A stretch of 64,000 nucleotides of DNA, taken from Oligoflexia bacterium. Lineage in GTDB: Bacteria; Bdellovibrionota_C; UBA2361; JAFLCA01. Shown one piece after another: positions 1 through 8,875 of this stretch (position 1 is its first letter; every line of letters begins with the position of its first letter). The translations under genes were made by a program, and so were the position numbers. Below the pieces are notes generated by a model. The model was given only the letters and a program-made list of their open reading frames with translations. It was not told where the DNA came from and did no database searches. The DNA lies in contig JAIBBV010000013.1 in assembly GCA_019694465.1 (NCBI GenBank), positions 1 through 64,000 of the forward strand, in the 5' to 3' direction.

Positions 1-45
1 TCTCCCCGCTTCGCGATGAAAGCTTCGGGCTCGCCCTGTTTATTG

Positions 46-123
46 GGTTCGAGCCCGGCCCGGGGGCTCTCATTTTATGAGATATCTTGAGATTAAAATG
101 GCTCCCCGGGCCGGGCTCGAACC
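46..123. repeat. Inverted copy of the tRNA-Asn 3' end
   Basis: Positions 46-65 repeat, in inverted orientation and without mismatch, the 20 bases at 104-123. Those bases are the T-loop and acceptor 3' half of the adjacent tRNA-Asn. The 38 bases between the arms are themselves partly palindromic (cattttat near 71, attaaaatg near 92). No tRNA can be folded around the outer copy, because its would-be T-stem does not pair. It could be an integration scar, a gene-conversion remnant, or a hairpin ending whatever gene lies left of the window. Confidence 0.6.
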
Positions 124-174
124 AGCGACACGGTGGTTAACAGCCACCTGCTCTACCAACTGAGCTACCGGGGA
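99..174 (-). tRNA. tRNA-Asn (anticodon GTT)
   Basis: Read on the minus strand, the gene folds as a complete cloverleaf. The 7-bp acceptor stem is TCCCCGG/CCGGGGA with discriminator G and an encoded CCA. The D-arm contains AGCTCAGTTGG. The anticodon stem GGTGG/CCACC closes the loop CTGTTAA, giving anticodon GTT (asparagine). The T-loop is TTCGAGC. The gene is 76 nt including CCA. It lies downstream of recR on the same strand, separated by about 330 bases. Confidence 0.95.
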
Positions 175-505
175 AAATCCGATCGATTGGATGCACTTAA
201 GCAAGGCAATAACCTTTCTCAAGCTCCTGGAATAATTCCGTTTTAGCGTAAAGAAGTCAAGTGATGGAACCGCCCACAGGAGCAAATTGTATAGTGATTG
301 GTGGTAATTGGCACGGCAAAAATTTCATGTAAAACTTTGTCTTTCTTGTCGTCCCCTAATAGGGGACCGCCGATTGTGTGAGCGGTTTGTCTTTATCACC
401 CCCGATTTGCTCCACAAATCGACCCCTGAGGGGTTAGTGAACAGAACTCGTCAGCGGTATGCGCTTGATTGTGGTGTACCCGAGAACCAATACCAAATGA
501 TAAAA
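175..505. other. Gap between tRNA-Asn and recR with three hairpins
   Basis: No convincing gene lies here; an open frame starting at 308 on the plus strand runs antisense into recR and has no family character. Three short inverted repeats are visible: 351-367 (gtcccc/ggggac), 403-421 (cgatttg/caaatcg) and 423-433 (cccc/gggg). They lie downstream of recR in its direction of transcription and may end the dnaX-ybaB-recR transcript, but none is followed by a clear T-run. A tRNA promoter presumably lies just right of 174. Confidence 0.35.
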
Positions 506-1108
506 CTAACCAAGCACCGTACGGCCAGAAAAAGCCCGCGAAAGCGTTACTTCATCCGCATACTCAAGCTCACCGCCCTTAGGCATACCCTGAGCAAGGC
601 GTGAGGACTTCACCCCCATCTCTCCCAAAAGACGCGCCACGTACAACGCCGTCGCATCCCCTTCAACCGTAGATCCTGTCGCTACTATAACCTCGCGCAC
701 AGCTCCAGTTTTAACGCGGGCTACAAGCTCAGCTAACTTCATGCTCTCCGGCCCCTGCCCACGCAAAGGTGCCCAAAGACCATGCAACACATGGTAAAGA
801 CCACGATACTCACCCACTCGCTCAATCGCCATCAAATCGGCGGGTTTCTCTACAACGCACAATATCGATGAATCACGCCCAGGATTCCGACAGATCACAC
901 ACAAATCATCTTCGCTAAGGTAATAACACTGCTTGCAAAGCTTAACGTGCTCCGCTGCATCCCGCAGCGCTGTTGCCAAACTTAAGGCAAGCTCTCGATG
1001 ATTATTCACCAGGTAATATGCCAAGCGCGTAGCAGATTTTTCCCCAAGTGAAGGCAATCGCGAAAATTCACGAATCAACTTCTGCATCGATTGGGGTAAG
1101 CTCAACAT
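506..1108 (-). CDS. recR: Recombination mediator protein RecR
   Basis: RecR works with RecO and RecF to load RecA onto SSB-coated single-stranded DNA at gaps, in the cytoplasm. The 200-residue length is normal for the family. An N-terminal helix-hairpin-helix region (LPSLGEKSA) is followed by a four-cysteine zinc finger at about residues 58-73 (CKQC, then CVIC) and a Toprim domain (VVEKPADL, then VATGSTVEGD). The C-terminal segment ADEVTLSRAFSGR is also typical. It starts 4 bases after ybaB ends, the widely conserved dnaX-ybaB-recR order, so translation is probably coupled. Confidence 0.97.
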   Translation of the reverse strand: MLSLPQSMQKLIREFSRLPSLGEKSATRLAYYLVNNHRELALSLATALRDAAEHVKLCKQCYYLSEDDLCVICRNPGRDSSILCVVEKPADLMAIERVGEYRGLYHVLHGLWAPLRGQGPESMKLAELVARVKTGAVREVIVATGSTVEGDATALYVARLLGEMGVKSSRLAQGMPKGGELEYADEVTLSRAFSGRTVLG

Positions 1109-1112
1109 TTTC

Positions 1113-1454
1113 CTAGAATAGCCCCGGCAAGTTCATGCCGCCAGTAACCTTCGCCATGTCAGCTTTAACTTGCTCCTGTACCTTTCGTAGCGCCTCATTG
1201 CTAGCAGCCACAATCAAGTCCTGCAGCATCTCTATGTCACTGGGGTTAACTACGTCCTTTTGCAGCGTGACGGATACAATTTCATTCTTTCCATTGGCTA
1301 CTACCTTGACCATTCCACCACCGGAACTACCATCGGCTGTCAACTTCTGTGCACCTTCCTGCACGCGCGCAAGATCTTCCTGCATTTTTTGCGCCTGCCT
1401 TAATAGACCCTGCATACCTCCGCCACCGGGAAGGCCTGAAAATCCTTTGCCCAT
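1113..1454 (-). CDS. ybaB: YbaB/EbfC family nucleoid-associated protein
   Basis: This is a 113-residue dimeric DNA-binding protein of the YbaB/EbfC family, thought to bind the nucleoid and affect gene expression. Visible family features are the basic, glutamine-rich N-terminal helix (LLRQAQKMQEDLARVQ), the strand region MVKVVANGKNEIVSV and the conserved LQDLIVAASNEAL helix. A glycine-rich stretch precedes the first helix, and the C-terminus is the usual glycine/leucine tail (GGMNLPGLF). It sits between dnaX (28-base gap) and recR (4-base gap) and is almost certainly co-transcribed with both. Confidence 0.95.
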   Translation of the reverse strand: MGKGFSGLPGGGGMQGLLRQAQKMQEDLARVQEGAQKLTADGSSGGGMVKVVANGKNEIVSVTLQKDVVNPSDIEMLQDLIVAASNEALRKVQEQVKADMAKVTGGMNLPGLF

Positions 1455-1482
1455 AAATCCTCCTTACTATCTAGATTAATGC

Positions 1483-3204
1483 TTACTCTCGAATCTTAAT
1501 CGCCTCAATTGTGGAACCAGGAAAGGCCCGCTGCAAACTCTTAATCTTGGGGTGATTAGCAGCACTCTTCTTCTTTTCTTCCTCATTTTGCCGCTTTTTG
1601 GCTTGCTCACGTTCCAACAAACTCCCTGGCGCAGCTTCGCCAGCAGCTTCCAAAATAGAAAACTCTATCGCCCACGGTTTGATGCCCGAAAACTCTTCCA
1701 ACGCCACCGCAATCTTTGCCTTAATATCCTTGCCATTTAGATATTGCAGCGAGAACTCCGGACCCCGCGCTTGTAAACGTCCAGCAGCAAATACTTCCAC
1801 CGACAGGCGCCGCAATTGCTCAGAGGTCAAACGACTAACCTTTTGCGCAGCAAAGACTACAAAATTACCCCACTGCAATGGCTGCATTGCGCTGTCAGTA
1901 GTCGCTGTGGGTTGCGTGACCAAAGCAGCGCTACCCGCACTACGCGCTGGAGTGGCTGTGCTGCTAACACTAGTCGACGGACGTGAGGCAATAACGTGCC
2001 CACCGCCACCGCCGGACCCGCCGCCAGAGCTCGGCTTAATTGGATCTGGACGCGCTGCGCCCTGCAAAAATGCAGTGAACTTATCCATTAAAGCCTGCAT
2101 AGTCTGCACAGGCTCACGCGTACTCATGCGCACAACAAGCGACTCCAATGCATATTTAGGAAACGCACTGCGCAGCGCCTTATCTGCCCCATCAATAGCC
2201 AAATCAACTAAATCCTGCATGTCCTGCTGCTTAGCCGCAGCAAGCAATTTCTCGAGATCCTTCTGCTCGGCAGCGGAAAGGCGCAGCTCCTTAAGTGCGG
2301 CCTGACCACCAAGATGCGCTAGCAATAACTCTCGCCAATGTGCTGCGTATTCTCGCAAAAATAGCGACGGGTCAACCCCCGTTGAGAACGTATCCGCTAT
2401 CAAAGATAAGGCCTTCTCACTGTCACGCTGCAGAATAGCTAGAGATAAAGCATGCAGAGTCCGTCGCTCCACGCTCCCCAAAGCACGACTAGCATCCTGC
2501 GCCGTGATCGCCCCTTCACAAAAGCTTTGCACCCTATCTAGTAGCGTTTGCGCATCACGCATTGAGCCATCAGCAAGACGCGCAATCATCGATAAAGCCT
2601 CAGGCTCAATTTTGAGCTTTTCACTTTTTACAATCTGGGCCAGGCACCTTTCAATTTCCTCAACTCCCAGCGCACGCAAGTCAAACTGCTGACAACGCGA
2701 TATAACCGTCTCCGGAATCTTATGTAATTCCGTTGTGGCGAGGATAAAAACTGTATTAGGCGGCGGCTCCTCAAGACTCTTAAGTAAAGCATTAAATGCG
2801 GAGGTGCTAAGCATATGCACCTCATCGATGATATAAATTTTGTACTTATAGCCCGGTGGCGGCAAAGCACGGAACGAATCAATTAGTTCACGCACATTGT
2901 CAACGCTGTTGTGAGAGGCGCCGTCGATTTCACGCACGGCAAGACTAGTGCCCGCTGCGATCTCACGACAGTTAGAGCACTCAAGGCATGGCTCCGCTGT
3001 TGGACCCTTCACGCAATTAAGAGCTTTAGAAAAAATTCTTGAAATGGAGGTTTTGCCTACTCCACGTGGCCCGGAAAATATGTAGGCATGCGCAACTTTG
3101 TTACGCTTAATTGCGTTGGCCAATGTCCGAGTAACATGTTCCTGACCCTCAACGGTTGAGAAACTATCAGGGCGATATTTACGAGCTAGAACGAGATAGG
3201 ACAT
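1483..3204 (-). CDS. dnaX: DNA polymerase III subunit gamma/tau
   Basis: DnaX is the ATPase of the clamp-loader complex and, in its long tau form, links the two replicative polymerases. The 573-residue protein has Walker A GPRGVGKT at 45-52, a zinc module with Cys64, 73, 76 and 79, DEVH at 127-130 and the sensor-1 stretch FILATTE near 153-159. A glycine/serine-rich linker near residues 385-400 separates the AAA+ and collar domains from a tau-like C-terminal region. I saw no A-run resembling the E. coli frameshift site, so a separate gamma form cannot be predicted. The SRP RNA gene lies 50 bases upstream. Confidence 0.96.
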   Translation of the reverse strand: MSYLVLARKYRPDSFSTVEGQEHVTRTLANAIKRNKVAHAYIFSGPRGVGKTSISRIFSKALNCVKGPTAEPCLECSNCREIAAGTSLAVREIDGASHNSVDNVRELIDSFRALPPPGYKYKIYIIDEVHMLSTSAFNALLKSLEEPPPNTVFILATTELHKIPETVISRCQQFDLRALGVEEIERCLAQIVKSEKLKIEPEALSMIARLADGSMRDAQTLLDRVQSFCEGAITAQDASRALGSVERRTLHALSLAILQRDSEKALSLIADTFSTGVDPSLFLREYAAHWRELLLAHLGGQAALKELRLSAAEQKDLEKLLAAAKQQDMQDLVDLAIDGADKALRSAFPKYALESLVVRMSTREPVQTMQALMDKFTAFLQGAARPDPIKPSSGGGSGGGGGHVIASRPSTSVSSTATPARSAGSAALVTQPTATTDSAMQPLQWGNFVVFAAQKVSRLTSEQLRRLSVEVFAAGRLQARGPEFSLQYLNGKDIKAKIAVALEEFSGIKPWAIEFSILEAAGEAAPGSLLEREQAKKRQNEEEKKKSAANHPKIKSLQRAFPGSTIEAIKIRE

Positions 3205-3255
3205 CGATCTCGCACCACAAAAAAATTCATTCTCGCTTTTTAAGGCGAAGTTAAA

Positions 3256-3355
3256 AGGCGGCTAGTTAAACGCATCACAGAAGGTGGCCGCTACGGCTGC
3301 TCCCTTCCGGGCCTGACCGGGTTTACGGATCTTCTCGCGCGCCCCCAGCCGCCTT
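3256..3355 (-). ncRNA. ffs: Signal recognition particle RNA (4.5S type)
   Basis: The minus strand shows the conserved SRP domain IV hairpin: GGTCAGGCCCGGAAGGGAGC followed by AGCC, with the GGAA tetraloop and the AGCAG symmetric loop that binds Ffh. Complementary ends (aaggcggct near 3255 and agccgcctt ending at 3355) pair to close a rod of about 100 nt, the short form found in Gram-negatives. With Ffh and FtsY it targets membrane proteins to the translocon. Position immediately upstream of dnaX is common in bacteria. Confidence 0.93.
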
Positions 3356-3359
3356 AGCG

Positions 3360-3387
3360 AGTATATACGAAGGACGATATCGCTCAA
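3360..3387 (-). promoter_or_regulatory. Predicted promoter of the SRP RNA gene
   Basis: On the minus strand a -35-like TTGAGC (3382-3387) and a -10 box TATACT (3360-3365) are separated by 16 bases. The -10 box ends about five bases before the first base of the SRP RNA stem, which is the right distance for initiation at the start of the RNA. Read-through from here could also serve dnaX. Confidence 0.5.
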
Positions 3388-3560
3388 ACTTTCTTGAGTA
3401 AGTAACAAACAAAATAAGCCTAGGGCCGCCCGCTGTGGCAGGTTGCTACAGACTGAGGCAACTTGCCCCACCCTGACTAGGCAAATACATAAAAATAACT
3501 AGTAGTTACAGTCGGTTGTGGCTATGTGCGCCAGGCATATGGATTGCTTTATGAGCTGGC

Positions 3561-3893
3561 ATGACACAATCACTCGGACCCCACATGCTAAGACATATTC
3601 AGGACCGCATAAACGCTGGCCAAAGCGAATTAGCGCTAAGAACAGCCCGTGAGTACATGGAGCAAACGGATCCACTGTACCGCGCACTTTTAGCCAAGGC
3701 ACGCCAAACCAGTGCTCCTATAAAAACTAAGAAAAATAGAATAATACCTAAAGTCTTCGGCTGCCAACTTCGTCAATATTCTGACTTAAGGCGCCGCAGC
3801 CTATCCCCACGCGAATCTTTTAGGTGCGCTTCCCAGTGTCGATTTGCGCCAGCGCTTGATGCAATTCGAGCAAACGCTCATAAGTCTTTGTAA
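3561..3893 (+). CDS. Possible small protein of unknown function
   Basis: This 110-codon plus-strand frame has a plausible helical N-terminal two thirds (MLRHIQDRINAGQSELALR, then REYMEQTDPLYRALLAKAR) and a basic middle. The last 24 or so codons run antisense into the end of the J-domain gene at 3820, and that part looks like shadow sequence. There is no strong ribosome binding site and no family I recognise. It may be a real small gene convergent with its neighbour, a remnant, or chance. Confidence 0.3.
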   Translation: MTQSLGPHMLRHIQDRINAGQSELALRTAREYMEQTDPLYRALLAKARQTSAPIKTKKNRIIPKVFGCQLRQYSDLRRRSLSPRESFRCASQCRFAPALDAIRANAHKSL

Positions 3894-5571
3894 GCTTGAT
3901 AAACTTCTCAGCAGTACTAGGATCAGCAGTGGCCCCCAAATGATCAGGATGTACTTCCTTTACCGCATTTCGATAGGCAGCTTTAATTGTCTTTAGGTCT
4001 ACTCCCGGCCCTAACCCGAACACAGCCAACGCTTCTCGATACTCTATCATCGCCGGACTGGCAGAGCGCATGAAGCTGGATGTTACAAACTGTGGGCGCG
4101 GAGCCTCCTCAGTTGTGGCATGCGCACTAACTTGTGCAATACGTTCATTCGCAGCTTTGACTAGCTCATGCCTATAACGTCGCCAAACCTCAATGATGAA
4201 CAGCACTAATCCGGCCAAAATTGGGGCCAGCAACAGTACATAAACGTAGCGTACGTCGAAATACAGTCCAGATACGAAAAACTTAATACGATAATTGAGA
4301 GGAACAGAAGTTTGCACGTCACTGAGCATCTGTCCGGCCTGGACAAACAACTTGCGCTTTACAAGCGCCTGGATGATAGCTAGGCGCACCGCGTCGTTTT
4401 CCACATTTGGGTCACCGCGCACCAGCAGAACTTGATCTAGAGCACGCTGCGCCTGCTCTAAAAGCCCCGACTGCACATTCCACTGTGCTAAGCGATCTAG
4501 GGCTTTCCCATAAACGTCACGCACAGAAGCGTCAGCTAAGGACAAGGTCTTGAGAAATTGTGCCGTGCCAGCATCAAATAATGCTGTGGCCCCAGTCGGC
4601 TGCATTTCAGAAAGCGCGCGCTTTGCCAGCTCATGCGTGGTGGGCGTACGCTTGCGGATATCAACATGCGACAGAGCAATCAAAGCACCGTCGCGATCGC
4701 CGCGCCTAATCTTGGCTTCAGCCTGGGAATGAATAGACTCAACCAACAATGGTGAAATCACATCACTCAACCACTTATCTCCGCGGGTCAGATCGATCAA
4801 GGCAAAAATTCGCTCCAGGTCACCGCGCTTAATGTCTTCGATCGCCTCGACCACTTTTTGATACAACCTACGTAGCTCGCCGTATTCGGTATCCTCGATG
4901 CCAAAGGCAGCTCCAAAAAAATCGATCATCAATGACATGCGCTCAAAGCTGCGCGACAGTCCAGCGCTACGAATTCTCTCGCGCACATATGGCCGCAAAT
5001 CAGACTCGACTTGCAGCGCAAAGCCAACCGCCTTGGTGCGCACCCATGCCGTGTCACCTACACCAGCAATAAAAACTATTCTGGCATTAGCTACTGCCGG
5101 ACATGCAGCACTAACAGAAGCCTCAACTGCATACTTTAAAAATTCTGAGGCGCCAGGAAACTGCAGCTGATCGAGGAATGAGTCCCATTCTTCGGCGCCT
5201 ATCATCGGCCGCACGCACAGTGTACTCAGCGTTAACCCAGCGCGCTCAAATTTGCGCTGTTTTATGCTCTCGATTAAGAAATCCTGTAGCGCCTTGTCGC
5301 TAATATTCGCGGTGTGCACCACATTTCCGAAATATTCGGTGACAACAACATCCTCGAGCCTAGCTCGATCAACAATTTGGGCGTGCCCAAACAGCACTAA
5401 CTTCACATGACTATCATCAACGCGCGCAATTTCATCTACTGCAAATGAAAGCCCAGAAATATTTAAAGTTTCACTGTGCGCTGCACTTGGGGCAAATGAG
5501 AATACCACCAGCGCCAGCAGTAGCTGACACAACTTTGCCAAATAGCGCCATCGACCAAGCATGACTAGCAA
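3820..5571 (-). CDS. Inner-membrane J-domain protein with a long periplasmic region
   Basis: This 583-residue protein starts with a signal sequence (basic start, then LLLALVVFSFAPSAAHS to about residue 33). About 400 mostly helical residues follow, with TPR-like helix pairs from about 290 to 430. One membrane span (about 442-462) leads to a cytoplasmic C-terminal J-domain (about 508-570) with the HPD motif at 541-543. J-domains stimulate DnaK ATPase, so by inference it recruits DnaK to the inner face of the membrane in response to something bound outside. It begins 16 bases after the DUF1573 gene and ends the accB-accC operon. I do not recognise the periplasmic family. Confidence 0.8.
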   Translation of the reverse strand: MLVMLGRWRYLAKLCQLLLALVVFSFAPSAAHSETLNISGLSFAVDEIARVDDSHVKLVLFGHAQIVDRARLEDVVVTEYFGNVVHTANISDKALQDFLIESIKQRKFERAGLTLSTLCVRPMIGAEEWDSFLDQLQFPGASEFLKYAVEASVSAACPAVANARIVFIAGVGDTAWVRTKAVGFALQVESDLRPYVRERIRSAGLSRSFERMSLMIDFFGAAFGIEDTEYGELRRLYQKVVEAIEDIKRGDLERIFALIDLTRGDKWLSDVISPLLVESIHSQAEAKIRRGDRDGALIALSHVDIRKRTPTTHELAKRALSEMQPTGATALFDAGTAQFLKTLSLADASVRDVYGKALDRLAQWNVQSGLLEQAQRALDQVLLVRGDPNVENDAVRLAIIQALVKRKLFVQAGQMLSDVQTSVPLNYRIKFFVSGLYFDVRYVYVLLLAPILAGLVLFIIEVWRRYRHELVKAANERIAQVSAHATTEEAPRPQFVTSSFMRSASPAMIEYREALAVFGLGPGVDLKTIKAAYRNAVKEVHPDHLGATADPSTAEKFIKLTKTYERLLELHQALAQIDTGKRT

Positions 5572-5587
5572 GTACAGTAGGCGTTAA

Positions 5588-6697
5588 CTACTTAGGTGGA
5601 AGGACCCCATAAACATTTAGAACCAAAGGGGGCTCATCTTTTTTATTTGTCGCGATCGTGATAGCTGCTCGCAAATCCCGCGATACTTTGGACGGATCGA
5701 CACTAACATGCACCACGAAACGCTTACCAGCCTCAACTACCCGTAAATCAGCCTTTACAGCCTCGCTATTGCTATCGATAGAGGTAACTGAGACGCCCTG
5801 CGCTCCCCCATTATCAAGCTTCACAAAACGTTCAATTGGTGCAGTGCCATCTATCACACCTACCGAAAGAGTTGGTGGCGACAATTTCAGAGCTCCCCTC
5901 ACGACAGCGAACACCGGGATGTTTAAGCTAAAAGCGCCATTACTATCTCGCAAATTTACAACTAAGCGCTCGCGAAATTCTCCCAACGGAACTGAGTCTT
6001 TGATCCCAACCTTGATTCGCCAGGCATCAGGCTTTTTCTGGAGAACATCCAACTTTATATAGTCAGAAAGGCTCTTCACCTCATCAATCGTAATACCAGA
6101 CCCCGCCTTTGGCTTAATACTAATTTCCTTAGGCTCCCATCCTTGACCTGCCCCACGCGATAATTCGCCAAAGTAGGCCCGCATGGGGTCTATTGTCACA
6201 TTCTGCTGAATCACTCCCTTTATAGTGATGGTGCTAGATGGGTTTTCAGGATCATTAGTGAACAGACGAACTAGCTTAATCTTCTCCCCTGAGAAGTCAG
6301 CTGTATCAAGCTCGACGCGCACACGCCCCTGCTGTCCTGGTGCTAGCGAATTGCCATCTACGGTCGCAGCGGTACAACCACAGGCTGGCGCCACACGTTG
6401 AATATCGAGCTCGCCGTCGCCAAGATTCTTAATAGCAAACTCGTGGGTCACTGTAGTGCCCTGCACAACTGTCCCAAAGTCGAAAACTGGTTCTTCAATC
6501 TTAAGTTGTGGCTTGGGAGGAACGCTCTCAGCCAAAGAAACCTCAGGGCCTACAAGTAATAACGCCAATAGTGCTCGGCAAATATTAGCGGACCTACTGA
6601 CTCCATCAGCAATATGAGCCAAAAACTCAAATGAGATCTGTCCCTTTTTCCGCTCGACTAAGCAGCTGCTGCCGCACTTTCCAACTTGTCCTTGCAT
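5588..6697 (-). CDS. DUF1573 domain exported protein
   Basis: The mature protein begins with a clear DUF1573 (ASH/Ig-like) unit: EPVFDFGTVVQGTTVTHEF, CGCT and NDPENPSSTITIKG. Two or more further beta-rich repeats follow to residue 369. Such domains are usually periplasmic or surface; their function is poorly known. The hydrophobic signal (ICRALLALLLVG) lies 40 residues in, so the ATG at 6697, which overlaps the end of accC by 40 bases, may be too early. No good internal ATG exists, though a TTG about 27 codons in would give a normal signal peptide. It is co-oriented with accC and the J-domain gene. Confidence 0.85.
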   Translation of the reverse strand: MQGQVGKCGSSCLVERKKGQISFEFLAHIADGVSRSANICRALLALLLVGPEVSLAESVPPKPQLKIEEPVFDFGTVVQGTTVTHEFAIKNLGDGELDIQRVAPACGCTAATVDGNSLAPGQQGRVRVELDTADFSGEKIKLVRLFTNDPENPSSTITIKGVIQQNVTIDPMRAYFGELSRGAGQGWEPKEISIKPKAGSGITIDEVKSLSDYIKLDVLQKKPDAWRIKVGIKDSVPLGEFRERLVVNLRDSNGAFSLNIPVFAVVRGALKLSPPTLSVGVIDGTAPIERFVKLDNGGAQGVSVTSIDSNSEAVKADLRVVEAGKRFVVHVSVDPSKVSRDLRAAITIATNKKDEPPLVLNVYGVLPPK

Positions 6698-8070
6698 GCC
6701 TCCTCCTGAGGGAACATATTCACGTGCTCAAGAAATTTCGTGTAGAAATTTCCGTTCCTGAAATCCGGATGCCGCAAGATGCGCTTATGTAACTCAATAT
6801 TAGTATTGATACCTTCAATGATGTATTCATCCAACGCTACAAGCACCTTCTCGATGCAACACTCTCGATCGCGTCCGCGTACAATTAGTTTGGCGATCAA
6901 TGAATCGTAATATGGCTGAACTGTATAGCCGCTATAAACAGCTGAATCCACGCGCACGCCATGCCCACCCGGTGGATGGTAGCTATGCACAAGACCTGGC
7001 GACGGGATTAACGTTCTAGGATCCTCTGCGTTAACGCGCACTTCAATGGTATGGCCAGAGATCTTTACATCCTTCTGCTGAATAGAGAGTGGCTGGCCAG
7101 CTGCAAGACGAATCTGCTCTTTCACCAGGTCCACATCAGTCGCTAGTTCAGTCACTGGATGCTCAACTTGTAAGCGCGTATTCATCTCAATGAAATAATA
7201 CTTTCCAGCTTCGAGATCGACTAGGAACTCACAGGTTCCAACGTTGGTATAGTTTACAGATTTACCGAGTTCAACAGCAGCTGCCTCGATTTGAGCCTGT
7301 AACTTTGGAGGCAAGCCGAGTGATGGGGATTCCTCAATAATCTTCTGATATCGGCGTTGGATAGAGCAATCTCGAATACCCAGGTGAATAACATTCTGAA
7401 ACATGTCGCCAGCGATCTGGACTTCAATGTGCCGAACACGTGGTAGATACTTCTCAACCAGCAGATGTCCATCTCCGAATGCCGCTTCGACCTCGCGTTG
7501 CGCTGTCGCAAACATGGGGCGGAATTCCTCGCTGCTTTGTACAATCTTCATGCCGCGACCACCACCACCGGCACAAGCTTTAAGCAACACTGGAAATCCG
7601 GCTGACTCAGCTACCGCCAAAGCTTCTGCTGCATCAAGAAAACCTCGACTGTCGCCGGGAATAGTGGGGACACCAGCTTTATCGGCTGCACGACGCGCGC
7701 GTGCCTTGTCACCCATAATGCGCATGTTAGAAACACGTGGACCAATAAACGTAATTCCGCAGCTACCACAAATTTCTGCGAAGGCGGCATTCTCACTAAG
7801 AAACCCATAGCCTGGGTGAATGGCATCAGCGCCAGTTGCAACTGCGGCAGCCATAACCGATGCGATGTTCAGATAGCTTTCCTTGGCTAGGGCTGGCCCA
7901 ATGCACACACTCTCAGAAGCTAACTTAACGTGCAGAGCGTCCTTGTCCGCTAATGAATGAACGGCAACCGTCTTAATTCCCAGTTCGTGGCAAGCACGAA
8001 TCACACGCACAGCGATTTCGCCGCGATTAGCGATCAGAACTTTATTAAATGGTGGCTTTTTAGTGGACAT
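6658..8070 (-). CDS. accC: Acetyl-CoA carboxylase, biotin carboxylase subunit
   Basis: AccC uses ATP and bicarbonate to carboxylate the biotin on AccB, the first half-reaction of fatty acid synthesis. The 470-residue protein has the N-terminal VLIANRGEIAVRVIRA motif, the ATP-grasp glycine loop GGGGRGMKIV (about 168-177) and the catalytic stretch EMNTRLQVEHPVTE. Length is slightly above E. coli AccC because of an alanine-rich tail. Its start overlaps the accB stop codon by one base (TAATG), indicating translational coupling. Confidence 0.97.
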   Translation of the reverse strand: MSTKKPPFNKVLIANRGEIAVRVIRACHELGIKTVAVHSLADKDALHVKLASESVCIGPALAKESYLNIASVMAAAVATGADAIHPGYGFLSENAAFAEICGSCGITFIGPRVSNMRIMGDKARARRAADKAGVPTIPGDSRGFLDAAEALAVAESAGFPVLLKACAGGGGRGMKIVQSSEEFRPMFATAQREVEAAFGDGHLLVEKYLPRVRHIEVQIAGDMFQNVIHLGIRDCSIQRRYQKIIEESPSLGLPPKLQAQIEAAAVELGKSVNYTNVGTCEFLVDLEAGKYYFIEMNTRLQVEHPVTELATDVDLVKEQIRLAAGQPLSIQQKDVKISGHTIEVRVNAEDPRTLIPSPGLVHSYHPPGGHGVRVDSAVYSGYTVQPYYDSLIAKLIVRGRDRECCIEKVLVALDEYIIEGINTNIELHKRILRHPDFRNGNFYTKFLEHVNMFPQEEACKDKLESAAAAA

Positions 8071-8561
8071 TAGGCCTGCGGATTGATGTAGAAGAGAACT
8101 TCTCCAAACTCAACAACTTCACCATCTGTAAGAAGAACCTTTTCAATTTTTCCAGAGCATGGCGACTCTATTTCGTTCATCAACTTCATCGCCTCAACGA
8201 TGCACAATGTGTCGCCCTTTTTAACTGCCACTCCCTCTTGCACAAACGGATCGGCATCTGGCGATGGCTTGCGATAGAAAGTACCAACTATGGGCGACTC
8301 AACCTTTACGAAATGACTTGGGATACTAGCTGCTTGCCCAGCTTGAGCAACGGGAGCTGCTGCAACATGTCCATTTGGGACAGCACCGACGATGGCCGGC
8401 TCGAGGTGCGGAGCACTAACCCCATTTATCGTCGCAGCAGGAACAGCAAAATGCTTGCCACGTGTGAGCTTAATATGAGTGCCGTCCTGGTCTATCTCAA
8501 ACTCAGTGACGTCAGTTTGCTTAAGGATATTAATAATTTCAGCAATTTCTTCAATCTTCAT
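8070..8561 (-). CDS. accB: Biotin carboxyl carrier protein of acetyl-CoA carboxylase
   Basis: AccB carries the biotin that shuttles carboxyl groups between AccC and the carboxyltransferase. The 163-residue protein has the usual three parts: an N-terminal helical region (IAEIINILKQTDVTEFEID), an alanine/proline-rich linker (about 45-85) and a C-terminal biotinyl domain. The biotin-accepting lysine is Lys126 in EAMKLM. It is the first gene of an operon with accC, the DUF1573 gene and the J-domain gene. The carboxyltransferase genes are not in this window. Confidence 0.97.
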   Translation of the reverse strand: MKIEEIAEIINILKQTDVTEFEIDQDGTHIKLTRGKHFAVPAATINGVSAPHLEPAIVGAVPNGHVAAAPVAQAGQAASIPSHFVKVESPIVGTFYRKPSPDADPFVQEGVAVKKGDTLCIVEAMKLMNEIESPCSGKIEKVLLTDGEVVEFGEVLFYINPQA

Positions 8562-8875
8562 ACCCGCCTACTCTTATTCCTTATAATCTTGGTAAGTTTG
8601 GCGCAAAAGACGCTACATACTGCCACAGACATAGAAATAACTCCAGTATCCGGTAACTTAAGGGAAATATGGAGATTATTTAGACTGCTACGCTAGCCAA
8701 TCCTGCTAACCCCAAACTGGTAGGCCTGCCAAGCTATAATCGGTCGCAAGAAATAACACTCCAAAACTTCGCTTAGCGGTGGGCCTTCGAATAGGGACAT
8801 CCTTAAAGAGTTATGGGACAAGGATATTCGTGGCCGGTATTAGTCCGCATTCACGAACTACTTCCCAGAGGCGTA
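8562..8875. other. Upstream region of accB
   Basis: These 314 bases separate the accB start from the 3' end of the TPR gene, both on the minus strand. They should hold the acc operon promoter and any end of the pilus-region transcript. I found no convincing -35/-10 pair, riboswitch fold or hairpin with a T-run. A plus-strand open frame reaching across accB into this region is only the antisense shadow of accB. Confidence 0.4.

Noticed and set aside
308..604. 98-codon plus-strand reading frame next to recR
   Set aside because: It overlaps recR antisense, has no ribosome binding site and reads unlike a folded protein.
1483..3204. Programmed frameshift producing a short gamma form of DnaX
   Set aside because: I found no A-run slippery site with a following hairpin comparable to the E. 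coli signal.
3262..3471. Minus-strand reading frame upstream of dnaX
   Set aside because: It covers the SRP RNA gene and its promoter, which explain the sequence better.
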